DNA of 64,000 nucleotides from Affinundibacterium amnicola (GTDB taxonomy: Bacteria; Pseudomonadota; Gammaproteobacteria; Burkholderiales; Burkholderiaceae_D), in the NCBI RefSeq assembly GCF_014284275.1, contig NZ_JACOFU010000002.1:1-64000 (forward strand), read 5' to 3'. The stretch's first letter is position 1. Each line of letters begins with the position of its first letter. The notes beneath the pieces were generated by a model that saw nothing but the letters and a program-made list of their open reading frames with translations, had not been told where the DNA came from and made no database searches. Position numbers and translations under genes: made by a program. Shown one piece after another: positions 47,578 through 55,982 of the stretch.

Positions 47578-50271
47578 ATGAAACATCAACAGCAAAACTG
47601 GCATGCCGTACCCAAAAAACTCACCGCTGCAACTTGGTCAGCATTAGGTGTCATGGCGATCTTGAGTGTGGCGAATGGCAGCGCGATGGCGCAAAATCAG
47701 ACGACAGAAGTCGCCGTACAAAAGGTGGAAATCACTGGTTCTTCAATCAAACGCATCAACGCAGAAACTGCCTTGCCAGTGCAGGTCATTAGCCGCTTAG
47801 AGATTGCCAAAACGGGCGCCACTACGGCAGAGCAATTACTCAGTACGCTCACTGCCAATACTGGCTATACGCAAGAGTCCGCGAGTATCAGCGACAAACC
47901 AGGATCGAGCGGTTTATCTGGCGCGAATTTGCGTGGACTTGGCGTTTCTTCGACCTTGGTCTTACTCAATGGTCGTCGCATGGCCGCTTTTGCTTTCGGT
48001 GGTGAAGGAACAGATTTAAATTCGATTCCCTTGTCAGCGATCGACCGCGTCGAAGTCTTGAAAGATGGTGCGTCTGCGGTGTATGGAGCGGATGCAGTCG
48101 GTGGTGTAATCAACTTCATCACTCGTAAAGATTTCACAGGTTTGGAAGCGAGTGTCAGCGGCATGCGCACGCATGAAGGCGGTGGTGGCGATAAATCAGT
48201 TAGCTTGCTCGGCGGCTTCGGCAATCTTGCGAATGACGGTTACAACATCTTCGCTAGTTTGCAGCATAAAAAAAATGATCAATTGCACACCTCACAACGC
48301 GACTTCGCGGTCAGCGCCTGGCGACCATTAGAAGCTCGCGGCTATCCTGACAACTTCACTTCAGCAAATACATTCCCAGCTGGCATCTACTCAGTATCCC
48401 CTAGCCGTTATTTGGGCAATCCAAGTGCGCCAGATTGCGCAGCACCATCAAGCATCTTGATTGCTGGCGCTTGCCGTTTCGATTATCAAGCGGCGGCTGA
48501 CGTTTATCCTGAATCACAGAAAACGAATTTAATCACACGTGGAACTTTCGCAATTAATGCGGACCACACCCTGATCGCCGAATTTACTGCCTCCAAAAAC
48601 GATGCCAAATATCGCTTGTCTCCAACTGGCGTTAATGGCGCTCAAGGAACCCGCAGCAGCGCGTGGACTTATCCTGCTGGCGGCCCATTCTATCCGAAGA
48701 CCTACGTCAACTCTGCAGGACAAACCGTGGCGACTGACGGCAAGCCTTTCAATGTCCGCATACGCTTGACACCAGGTGGTGCACGCACGAATGGTCAAGA
48801 ATCAGAACAACAACGTTTATTATTAGGCGCAGAAGGCGTCATCGCAGGTTGGGATTACAACACAGCTTACGCCCAATCTCTTTCAGAAAATACACAAACA
48901 CTCACCAACGGTTACTACGATAGAGCACTGCTGTTAGCTGCATTCAAAACCGGCAAGATCAATCCGTTTGGCGCACAAAGTGCAGAGGGGCAGGCGTTAT
49001 TAGATTCAGCAGAACGTAACATCGATGGGCGCAAAGGCAAATCAACTACAGATGTGTTTGATGCACGCTTCACACGTGAAATCGCACAACTTGAAGCTGG
49101 CGCAGTTGGCATGGCGACTGGTATCGAATTCCGCCGCGAGAAGCTGGAAGACAATTCTTCTGATGAAATTCTGGCCGGAACAATTTATTCCACATCTAAA
49201 TCACGTCGCGTTTCTGAATCACGCGATGTAAAGGCGATCTTCGCAGAATTCGATGTTCCACTAACCAAAGACTTAAATGCGCAGTTGGCTGTGCGTCATG
49301 ATTCTTACGGCGGCAATATTGGTAGTTCAACCAATCCAAAATTGGCTTTGCGTTACCAGCCGAGTAAAGATTTCTTATTCCGTGTTTCTTTCGGTACTGG
49401 CTTCCGTGCACCAACGATGAAGGACTTAGATCCATCCGCAGTCGAAACTTCCACCGGTGGTTTGTACTTCGACAGCATAGGCTGCGCAAAGTACAACTCG
49501 CAATGTTTTAGCGATCAGATTCCAACCACAGAGGCTGGCAATCCTAATCTCAAACCAGAAAAATCCGAGCAATTCTCTATGGGTTTTGTCTGGGAACCAT
49601 TGGCCGCCTTCTCTGCTGCTGTCGATTTCTGGAGCGTACGTACAACGGATGTCATCAAGTTTGCTCCTGAAACTTTAATTGATACCGATCCGGAATTCGT
49701 CGAAAAATCCATCACGCGCGATAGCGATGGCTACATCACGAACTGGGCGTTGACGGCACAAAATCAAGGTAAAGAAACCAAGAGCGGTATCGATTTGAAT
49801 TTTGCATATCGCACCAAGTTCGACGGCATGGGTAAATTGACGACACGTTTGTCTGGCACCTTGATGACAAAGAGCGAACAACAATTCTCCGCCAACTCCA
49901 AAGTGTTTGATAACTTGGGTAAATGGGGCTTTGAATATGTGACACCAAAATGGCGTCATCGTTTGAGCGCCGACTGGGATATCGGCAATTGGGGCTTCAC
50001 TGTTGCCAACAGCTTCCAGTTACATCATGAAGATCAACAATTAGATCCGAATGGTCAACGCCCAACTGTTGCATCCTATAGTTTGTGGGATTTGCAAACT
50101 GCTTACTACGGTTTCAAAGATTTGAAAATTACAGGTGGTATTTTGAATGTCTTGAATACTAAACCACCATTTTCTAACCAGACTCTGACATATTTTGCCG
50201 GCTTTGATTCTACCTATGTCGATCCACGCGGTCGGGCTTACTACATCCGTTTAAATTACGCGTTTAAGTAA
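47578..50271 (+). CDS. TonB-dependent outer-membrane receptor
   Basis: 897 aa. Signal peptide ending about residue 38 (NGSAMAQ), TonB box-like VQKVEITGSSIKR, plug domain (ANLRGLGVSSTLVLLNGRRMAAF, IDRVEVLKDGASAVYGADAVGGVINFITRKDF), and a 22-strand-type barrel ending YYIRLNYAFK. Such receptors import large or scarce substrates with energy from TonB-ExbBD. No siderophore gene is near; neighbours point to peptide or polymer fragments. GAGG precedes the ATG. Confidence 0.93.
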   Translation: MKHQQQNWHAVPKKLTAATWSALGVMAILSVANGSAMAQNQTTEVAVQKVEITGSSIKRINAETALPVQVISRLEIAKTGATTAEQLLSTLTANTGYTQESASISDKPGSSGLSGANLRGLGVSSTLVLLNGRRMAAFAFGGEGTDLNSIPLSAIDRVEVLKDGASAVYGADAVGGVINFITRKDFTGLEASVSGMRTHEGGGGDKSVSLLGGFGNLANDGYNIFASLQHKKNDQLHTSQRDFAVSAWRPLEARGYPDNFTSANTFPAGIYSVSPSRYLGNPSAPDCAAPSSILIAGACRFDYQAAADVYPESQKTNLITRGTFAINADHTLIAEFTASKNDAKYRLSPTGVNGAQGTRSSAWTYPAGGPFYPKTYVNSAGQTVATDGKPFNVRIRLTPGGARTNGQESEQQRLLLGAEGVIAGWDYNTAYAQSLSENTQTLTNGYYDRALLLAAFKTGKINPFGAQSAEGQALLDSAERNIDGRKGKSTTDVFDARFTREIAQLEAGAVGMATGIEFRREKLEDNSSDEILAGTIYSTSKSRRVSESRDVKAIFAEFDVPLTKDLNAQLAVRHDSYGGNIGSSTNPKLALRYQPSKDFLFRVSFGTGFRAPTMKDLDPSAVETSTGGLYFDSIGCAKYNSQCFSDQIPTTEAGNPNLKPEKSEQFSMGFVWEPLAAFSAAVDFWSVRTTDVIKFAPETLIDTDPEFVEKSITRDSDGYITNWALTAQNQGKETKSGIDLNFAYRTKFDGMGKLTTRLSGTLMTKSEQQFSANSKVFDNLGKWGFEYVTPKWRHRLSADWDIGNWGFTVANSFQLHHEDQQLDPNGQRPTVASYSLWDLQTAYYGFKDLKITGGILNVLNTKPPFSNQTLTYFAGFDSTYVDPRGRAYYIRLNYAFK

Positions 50272-50284
50272 ATTTCCGTTCAAA

Positions 50285-50312
50285 TGAAAGACCCATTCTC
50301 ATCGGTCTTTCA
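50285..50312 (+). terminator. Hairpin after the TonB receptor gene
   Basis: Perfect 9 bp stem TGAAAGACC/GGTCTTTCA, 10 nt loop, 14 bp past the stop; no T-tract follows. Confidence 0.5.
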
Positions 50313-50358
50313 ATGAGGAAAAAACATTGATTTCTTGTGCGGCAATTCTCCCGCATTT

Positions 50359-50392
50359 GGGGTAGCATTTTAGGATCGCTACCCCTTTTTTT
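50359..50392 (+). terminator. Rho-independent terminator
   Basis: Stem GGGGTAGC (50359-50366)/GCTACCCC (50378-50385) followed by T7. It lies between the receptor gene and the cyanophycinase gene, so the latter probably has its own promoter or depends on read-through. Confidence 0.88.
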
Positions 50393-50441
50393 ATCGACTT
50401 TTCCACCTATAGCAAGAAGCAGCATCACTCCTTTCTAATTT

Positions 50442-51776
50442 ATGACAATGCTCAAACTATCTAAGCGAACTCATTTCTCTCACGTTACACTCACTGTGTA
50501 TGCGTTTGTTATCCATGCACTTCTTTTTGCCAGCCCAACCCATGCGAGCAACACTCAACACACGAGTTCTTCAGCACGAGACGTAAAAGGTTCCCTCGTC
50601 ATTATTGGTGGGGCATTACGCGCAGATAATGCTGTCGTTTGGGAAACCATTGTCAAACAAGCTGGTGGCAAAGACGGCCGAATTGCGATTATTCCTGCGG
50701 CATCTGGCAACCCGCAGCGTGCAGCAGAATTCGCCGCATCTGCACTCAATTCACACGGTGCCGTTAGCTTCATTGTGCCACTCTCGACACGCTATGCTGA
50801 AACAGACGCAAGCAATACGCCCGATCAAATTCAAAAAAATCCCTATTGGGTAGCGCAAATCCAGCAAGCTCAGGCTGTGTATTTTACCGGTGGTGACCAA
50901 GCGAAAATAACAAAGGCATTACTAGATACAAATGGCAAGCCGAGCCCTATGTTAGAAGCAATCTGGTCGATTTATCGTCAAGGTGGCGTAATCGCTGGGA
51001 CTAGTGCTGGTGCGGCGATTATGAGTACGACGATGTTCAGTAATGCAAAAAGTGTACTCAGTACTTTAAAACAAGGCGTTACGGAGGAAAATGAAATTGC
51101 GAATGGCTTGGGCTTTATCGGCAACCAAGTTTTCATCGACCAGCACTTAATTATTCGTGGGCGATTTGCTCGCATGTTACCAGCTATGCTGAAGAAGTCT
51201 TATGTGCTCGGGCTTGGAATTGATGAAAACACCGCTCTCCTCGTCACGCAACAAAATACAGTCGAGGTCGTCGGGTATAAAGGGGCGATTCTTTGGGATT
51301 TAAGTTCTGCAAAAACTGATTCGAGCCAGGTAGAATTTAATCTGCAAGATGCGCGGATCTCCTACTTATCCCACGGCGATCAATTTAATATCGCAACAAA
51401 AAAAATATCTCCAGCGAGCGATAAGCAATTAATCACGACACCGCAGTCAGATGATGCAGATCAAGCACCAGCATTTCATCCAAATATGTTAGCTAACACG
51501 GCTATTGTGGAAGCTATGTCACAACTCATGGAAAGCAGACAAAGCTATGCGAAAGGATTAGCATTTGGCGATCCTGGCGGCGACAAGGGACAACTCGGCT
51601 ACGAATTCGTATTGACAAAAAAGGCAGACAGTCGCGCTTACTTCTCTAGCAGCTCTGGTGCTGAAGCGCTTACTTTAATCAATCTAGGTTTAGATATCCA
51701 ACCGGTACAAATGGCAAAGCCACTTTACCACGCCTTAGACATACAAAAGAATACGCATAAAATGGATAAAAATTAG
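50442..51776 (+). CDS. Exported cyanophycinase (peptidase S51)
   Basis: 444 aa. Cyanophycinase hydrolyses cyanophycin (poly-aspartate with arginine side chains) to beta-Asp-Arg dipeptides. Seen: KGSLVIIGGALR start of the catalytic domain, IPAASGNPQ, FTGGDQ (150-153), nucleophile S188 in GTSAGAAIM, and LGFIGNQVFIDQHL with the conserved His. An N-terminal hydrophobic segment (~14-36, ending SPTHAS) is a signal peptide, so it resembles the extracellular CphE type. A ~100-residue C-terminal extension follows the catalytic core. A second ATG lies 6 nt downstream. Confidence 0.92.
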   Translation: MTMLKLSKRTHFSHVTLTVYAFVIHALLFASPTHASNTQHTSSSARDVKGSLVIIGGALRADNAVVWETIVKQAGGKDGRIAIIPAASGNPQRAAEFAASALNSHGAVSFIVPLSTRYAETDASNTPDQIQKNPYWVAQIQQAQAVYFTGGDQAKITKALLDTNGKPSPMLEAIWSIYRQGGVIAGTSAGAAIMSTTMFSNAKSVLSTLKQGVTEENEIANGLGFIGNQVFIDQHLIIRGRFARMLPAMLKKSYVLGLGIDENTALLVTQQNTVEVVGYKGAILWDLSSAKTDSSQVEFNLQDARISYLSHGDQFNIATKKISPASDKQLITTPQSDDADQAPAFHPNMLANTAIVEAMSQLMESRQSYAKGLAFGDPGGDKGQLGYEFVLTKKADSRAYFSSSSGAEALTLINLGLDIQPVQMAKPLYHALDIQKNTHKMDKN

Positions 51777-51875
51777 AGTCATCACTCTGTTGTTTTTCAT
51801 GAAATTGCAGCGAATGAAAATATCGTTCTTTGTAAATTTGATTTACGCTAACTTCATTTGTTCATGGGGAAAATC

Positions 51876-52340
51876 ATGGGATCAAAACAAGCAACACAAA
51901 CAAATGAGACGCAGAGAAAAGTCGATCAAATGCTTACGCGCTATGCAGAAAGTCATCGCCATCCAAAAAATGAGATGATTCATTTCATTTGTGTGCCAGT
52001 CATTATGTGGACAGTCCTAGCCTTATTGTGGAGCGTACATCCAACGCTCGCTTTAGCGATGACTGTCATCGCACTGCTGTACTACTTTAGCCTGTCAATC
52101 GGATTTGCGATCGGCATGAGTTTGATGGCCGCCGCCATGCTGGTAATTTTGTGGGCTTTGCCGCAGCATATGATTCTGCAAGTAGCGCTAATTGCTTTTG
52201 TTATTGCATGGGTTTTTCAATTTATCGGCCACAAAATTGAAGGGAAAAAACCATCTTTTTTTGAAGATCTACGCTTTCTGTTAATCGGCCCCTTGTTTGT
52301 CATCAGCTTTCTCTATCGACGTTGGAAACTTCCTTATTAG
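51876..52340 (+). CDS. Mpo1-like (DUF962) membrane protein
   Basis: 154 aa. Hydrophilic N-terminus with HRHPKNEMIHFICVPVIMW (the conserved His-containing DUF962 motif), three to four membrane helices, then FQFIGHKIEGKKPSFFEDLRFLLIGPLFV, the family's C-terminal signature. Yeast Mpo1 is a dioxygenase in fatty acid alpha-oxidation; bacterial roles are unknown. The ATG at 51876 has GGGGA 7 nt upstream; earlier in-frame starts do not. Confidence 0.85.
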   Translation: MGSKQATQTNETQRKVDQMLTRYAESHRHPKNEMIHFICVPVIMWTVLALLWSVHPTLALAMTVIALLYYFSLSIGFAIGMSLMAAAMLVILWALPQHMILQVALIAFVIAWVFQFIGHKIEGKKPSFFEDLRFLLIGPLFVISFLYRRWKLPY

Positions 52341-52361
52341 GCATCAGAAAATCAAATAGGC

Positions 52362-52399
52362 GAAAAAAAACCGCATTAAAATTAATGCGGTTTTTTTTT
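52362..52399. terminator. Bidirectional terminator
   Basis: Perfect stem CCGCATTAA (52371-52379)/TTAATGCGG (52382-52390), extended by A8 and T9 tracts. Between the converging Mpo1-like and TonB-C genes. Confidence 0.9.
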
Positions 52400-52456
52400 G
52401 AATCTAGAAATTAAGCGAATCTAGCTTTTGCAATTGCTACGCTAGTTCAAGTTTAA

Positions 52457-52789
52457 TTAAGACAAGCTCCAAACGTGCTCTAACTTTGCCCAAGCTTGTT
52501 GTGCTTTTCCGTCTTTTGTCGCTGGCTTGAATTTGCAAGAAGCATAGATTTTTACCGCTGCTTTATCCAAAGTCTTGGAACCGCTGGACTGATCTACTTT
52601 AGAGTCGACTACGTTGCCATCTGTACCAACCAACACAGACAACATCACCGTACCAGTTTCTTCATTCATCAAAGAAGATTTAGGGTAAACAGCTTTTTCA
52701 CAAGTCTGTTTTTCTACCATAGGAACTTCTGCAGCATTTACCGCGAATACAGAACTGAACAAAGCAACTGCCAATACGATTTTTTTCAT
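52457..52789 (-). CDS. Small exported protein with TonB C-terminal-type domain
   Basis: 110 aa. Signal peptide MKKIVLAVALFSSVFAVNA. The rest (YPKSSLMNEETGTVMLSVLVGTDGNVVDSKVDQSSGSKTLDKAAVKIYASCKFKPA) is a TonB_C domain without the transmembrane anchor and Pro-rich spacer of true TonB, so it cannot energise receptors alone. Two cysteines may form a disulfide. The ATG at 52789 directly precedes the signal peptide and is chosen over one 12 codons upstream. Confidence 0.85.
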   Translation of the reverse strand: MKKIVLAVALFSSVFAVNAAEVPMVEKQTCEKAVYPKSSLMNEETGTVMLSVLVGTDGNVVDSKVDQSSGSKTLDKAAVKIYASCKFKPATKDGKAQQAWAKLEHVWSLS

Positions 52790-52981
52790 AGTCGGATCAC
52801 CGGAAAGAGATTGAGATAAACCCATGAAGACTGAATCAAGAAATCAGAATGATTGCCACATGGAAACAGACGTCATTTTAAAGAAAGTTTTTCCACAGAG
52901 CAATAGCCTTGCACAAAATTTCATCAGTTTTTAGGGTGTTCTGTAAATATATTCTCTTGTTCAATGTCTTAACACTAATAA

Positions 52982-53012
52982 AAAAACCGGACAAGTCATT
53001 CAACCAGTCCGG
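52982..53012 (-). terminator. Terminator after the collagenase gene
   Basis: Stem CCGGAC (52987-52992)/GTCCGG (53007-53012) with further internal pairing, followed by a T-rich run on the minus strand. 48 bp past the stop. Confidence 0.8.
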
Positions 53013-53060
53013 CAAAATCATCACGCACTAGGGAAGCGTAGCGATGAGTAGATTAAACCA

Positions 53061-55331
53061 TTATTCGTAACTGGCATTAATATTCACACCCGTAAAAGCT
53101 TGCTTTGCCTTCAGCACAATGTAATACCAGGTCCCTGAACTTGGAGTCGCTAGAAATACGCTCTCGTTATTCCCCGCTTTTAACGAGGCTGCATCATAGG
53201 AACTTGTCGTCGGATACGCAGCTTTTTTCACGTACAAATCAACATCTCCCGTGCCGCCATTGGTGAATAGTTTTAAGTTTTTAGCGCCAGCAGGCAACAT
53301 GATGTAAATGTAAGCTTGCGTACTGGAAGACAGATTTCTGATAGAACAGTTCTTACCCAATTGAGAACTTGAGGAACACACAGGCAAGGTCACAACCGGT
53401 GGAATTGGCATTGGTGGCTCACCATTCACGGTTGCTGTTTGCACCCATGCAGCGAATTCAGCGTCATAACGAGTGCCTATCGCATTAATATAGTTCTGAT
53501 AGCCGACATAATCACCGCTACGGAATTTCGGCAAAATGGCATCGATATCACTACGATGTCGCTCATTCATAAAACGCACCGCCATATAACCCCAGCGGTA
53601 AGCGCGCGTCACGTAATCGGACATAGAATAAGTATTGCCCAAAATGGTACTCAACTTATAGCTACCGGTTTTTGCTGCGTCAATGGCAGCCTGATAGTTG
53701 TTCTTGTAAGAGAGATATTCTCCCAATCCCTCTAACCACCAGACTGTTGGTTTAGCAATACTCTCACCAAAATCACCGTACAAATTAAATCGTCCATCGA
53801 GATAATGCACATATTCATGTTCGAGATTCCACACAGTGAAAGTTGGACGCAGCCAAGATGCCTCGTGCGCTATAAATCGTGCTTGATTATTGATATCAGA
53901 TGGATCGCCCTCCAAGTACATACCGCCGTTATCGGTAGCAATGTCATAAATCGCACCTGCATACTTGTTGTAACTGGCGTAATCATCAAATACCACTAAC
54001 TCCAAGACTTTATTATTGTCGTTTGCTACTGGCGTACGATTAGTCACCAACATATTGTGGAAGTAAGTTTCCTCAGCTGCCAAGATGTTGCAAGAGTCTT
54101 GTAACTGTGTCGTTGTCATATCCTGTGCTCGAATCTTGATCGTTGGGCTACAGGTATGACTAGTTTTTAGCACTGTATTAGCCAACTGAGTCTTGTAGCC
54201 ACAAGTGCTATATTCGGCACAATTCGCGCTATCGTAAAAATCAACCGCTGTCGCAGCATTCAGCCATAGATCACTATCAACCCCAGTCATTGACGAAGTC
54301 GATAATTGATATTTCACCATCGGCTTAATACTCGGCAACAGCGAGGGATACTGCATAAAGCGGAACGCTTCATTTTCCGTATCCTTTAACTGATAAGCCG
54401 CAGAAGAATTCAATAAGACAGATTTATTATTCACAACAAAATTATTCAATGCACTTGGATAAGCAAGATTCAACATCGCTGTCCCAACATCCGGACGTGA
54501 ATGGGCATAGAAGAAAACGGTCAGTGCGCCTGTCAATGCTCCTGCCGCAGAGTCTTGTAATAAAGCGTTAGCAGCATTTGGATTGGATGGGGAGTTTGTA
54601 AATCGTTCAAGCACATTCTTCATACTTGGCAAATAGAAGACTTCGTCATTCAAATTGGTAATTAGCTTCATGACCTCGCCTGCAGTGGTGGAACCAGCAG
54701 TATTATTCTGATATAGCACACTACCATTTACCAATTGCTGAATCGGCGCGCGCAAACTTGTCGCCACTGTACTTGCAGGTTTTGGCATGACGTTGCCGCT
54801 TGCCAAATAGAAACCTGCACGCAGATATAGCGCCAAGTTCACCAAGCGAATATTCGTCGCGTTATACGCACTTGCCTCTTGCGCAAAACGGCTAAGGATC
54901 GCGTTCATATTCGAAGCGGAATACACCGTTGTAGCTTGCGTGGCGGTCAATGAAAACAGGCCATAAGTACATTCATAATCTGGCAGATTCGCGACATAAT
55001 CTGCCAACGCCGTACCACTATAAGTCGCCAGCTTATTCATATCTTTGCAATCAGGTGTCGCCAAAGCCATCGCGACACCATCAGATCGCGCCTGCAATCT
55101 AGTTTGACGGTTTGTGTTCGTTAGCAATTTTTGCTTATCACTTTTACTGATAGGCAAATTAAACTTCGTTTGCTCAGCGCTTGGCGGCAACTCAGATTGT
55201 TGCGCTGGTCTAGGGGCTTGCTTTCGCGGTTTATGATCGTGTTGATGGTCTTGAGCAGTGGCATAGCTAGCACTATTAAAGCCAACAGCAAGTAGGCCGG
55301 CGACAAGAAAAGATACTCGTGGAAAAGACAT
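53061..55331 (-). CDS. Exported M9-family microbial collagenase
   Basis: 756 aa. Signal peptide about 1-25; a His/Pro/Gln-rich linker; an M9 N-terminal activator-like domain (~85-390); the zinc metalloprotease core with H505-E-Y-V-H509 (LEHEYVHYLDGRF) and downstream Glu ligand E534 (WWLEGLGEYLSY); and a C-terminal pre-peptidase (PPC) domain (~650-755; DVDLYVKKAAYPTTSSYD, PSSGTWYYIVLKA). The catalytic residues are intact. AAGGAG 6 nt upstream fixes the ATG at 55331. It degrades collagen or similar proteins outside the cell. Confidence 0.93.
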   Translation of the reverse strand: MSFPRVSFLVAGLLAVGFNSASYATAQDHQHDHKPRKQAPRPAQQSELPPSAEQTKFNLPISKSDKQKLLTNTNRQTRLQARSDGVAMALATPDCKDMNKLATYSGTALADYVANLPDYECTYGLFSLTATQATTVYSASNMNAILSRFAQEASAYNATNIRLVNLALYLRAGFYLASGNVMPKPASTVATSLRAPIQQLVNGSVLYQNNTAGSTTAGEVMKLITNLNDEVFYLPSMKNVLERFTNSPSNPNAANALLQDSAAGALTGALTVFFYAHSRPDVGTAMLNLAYPSALNNFVVNNKSVLLNSSAAYQLKDTENEAFRFMQYPSLLPSIKPMVKYQLSTSSMTGVDSDLWLNAATAVDFYDSANCAEYSTCGYKTQLANTVLKTSHTCSPTIKIRAQDMTTTQLQDSCNILAAEETYFHNMLVTNRTPVANDNNKVLELVVFDDYASYNKYAGAIYDIATDNGGMYLEGDPSDINNQARFIAHEASWLRPTFTVWNLEHEYVHYLDGRFNLYGDFGESIAKPTVWWLEGLGEYLSYKNNYQAAIDAAKTGSYKLSTILGNTYSMSDYVTRAYRWGYMAVRFMNERHRSDIDAILPKFRSGDYVGYQNYINAIGTRYDAEFAAWVQTATVNGEPPMPIPPVVTLPVCSSSSQLGKNCSIRNLSSSTQAYIYIMLPAGAKNLKLFTNGGTGDVDLYVKKAAYPTTSSYDAASLKAGNNESVFLATPSSGTWYYIVLKAKQAFTGVNINASYE

Positions 55332-55982
55332 GATTGACTCCTTCATTTTTTAATTATGGGTGGTTCAATGGCAAGTAAGGCATACCATCAAACCCAACTT
55401 TCGACTCCTAATACTGTGCATGCTTTTGCATGCATCGAATTTAAAAGCCTGCCTTTTTTCGTATGCGTAACTTCAAGAAACTTACTCATACTGCAGAACA
55501 TCAAACCAATCTCCCCTCCCGAAGAAATCAACAAAATGTCCCTAAGGCCAACCCATATTATAAATATATTTAATAAATATCAATCATATACTTGGAAAAT
55601 AGCCGTAGATTTAAGAGGCCTGATGAAAAAGAAAAGAAAATTCAAATGTCTTAGCGAAAAGCCAAATTTTAGATATATCTAAAATTTACGCGGTGAATTT
55701 AGTTTTGAATTGTGTGGTGTAAAAATGAATTAATTCCAAACAGCAATTTTGATTAGGTAAATAACTGTTTAAAGCAACATTGCGTCGCATACTGTGTTGA
55801 GGCTTGAATTACAAGGTGATGCAGATGTGGTTCCCGGAAACCCTTACCGGTCAAGCGTTTCCGGACTCAGTCATTTACAACCAGCGTAGATATAAAAAAA
55901 CGGACATGCGATTTGCATGTCCGTTTTTTGCAAACTCGCATGGCGTTTTGCGTCATGCGAGAGTACTCGTTTAAAAGTTTTA
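55332..55982. other. Intergenic region with hairpins, no gene recognised
   Basis: 651 bp between collagenase and gcvP. It holds an inverted repeat CCGGAAAC/GTTTCCGG (55834-55841/55857-55864), the gcvP terminator (55894-55930) and a further stem CTCGCATG/CATGCGAG (55935-55942/55954-55961) between that terminator and gcvP. A rightward 108-codon open frame at 55356 has no protein-like features. Confidence 0.55.
55894..55930. terminator. Terminator after gcvP
   Basis: Perfect stem CGGACATGC (55901-55909)/GCATGTCCG (55915-55923) with A7 before and T6 after. Serves the leftward gcv operon and looks bidirectional. Confidence 0.88.

Noticed and set aside
55356..55682. Rightward open frame of 108 codons
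   Set aside because: Composition and lack of any motif suggest chance; the region is AT-rich intergenic DNA.
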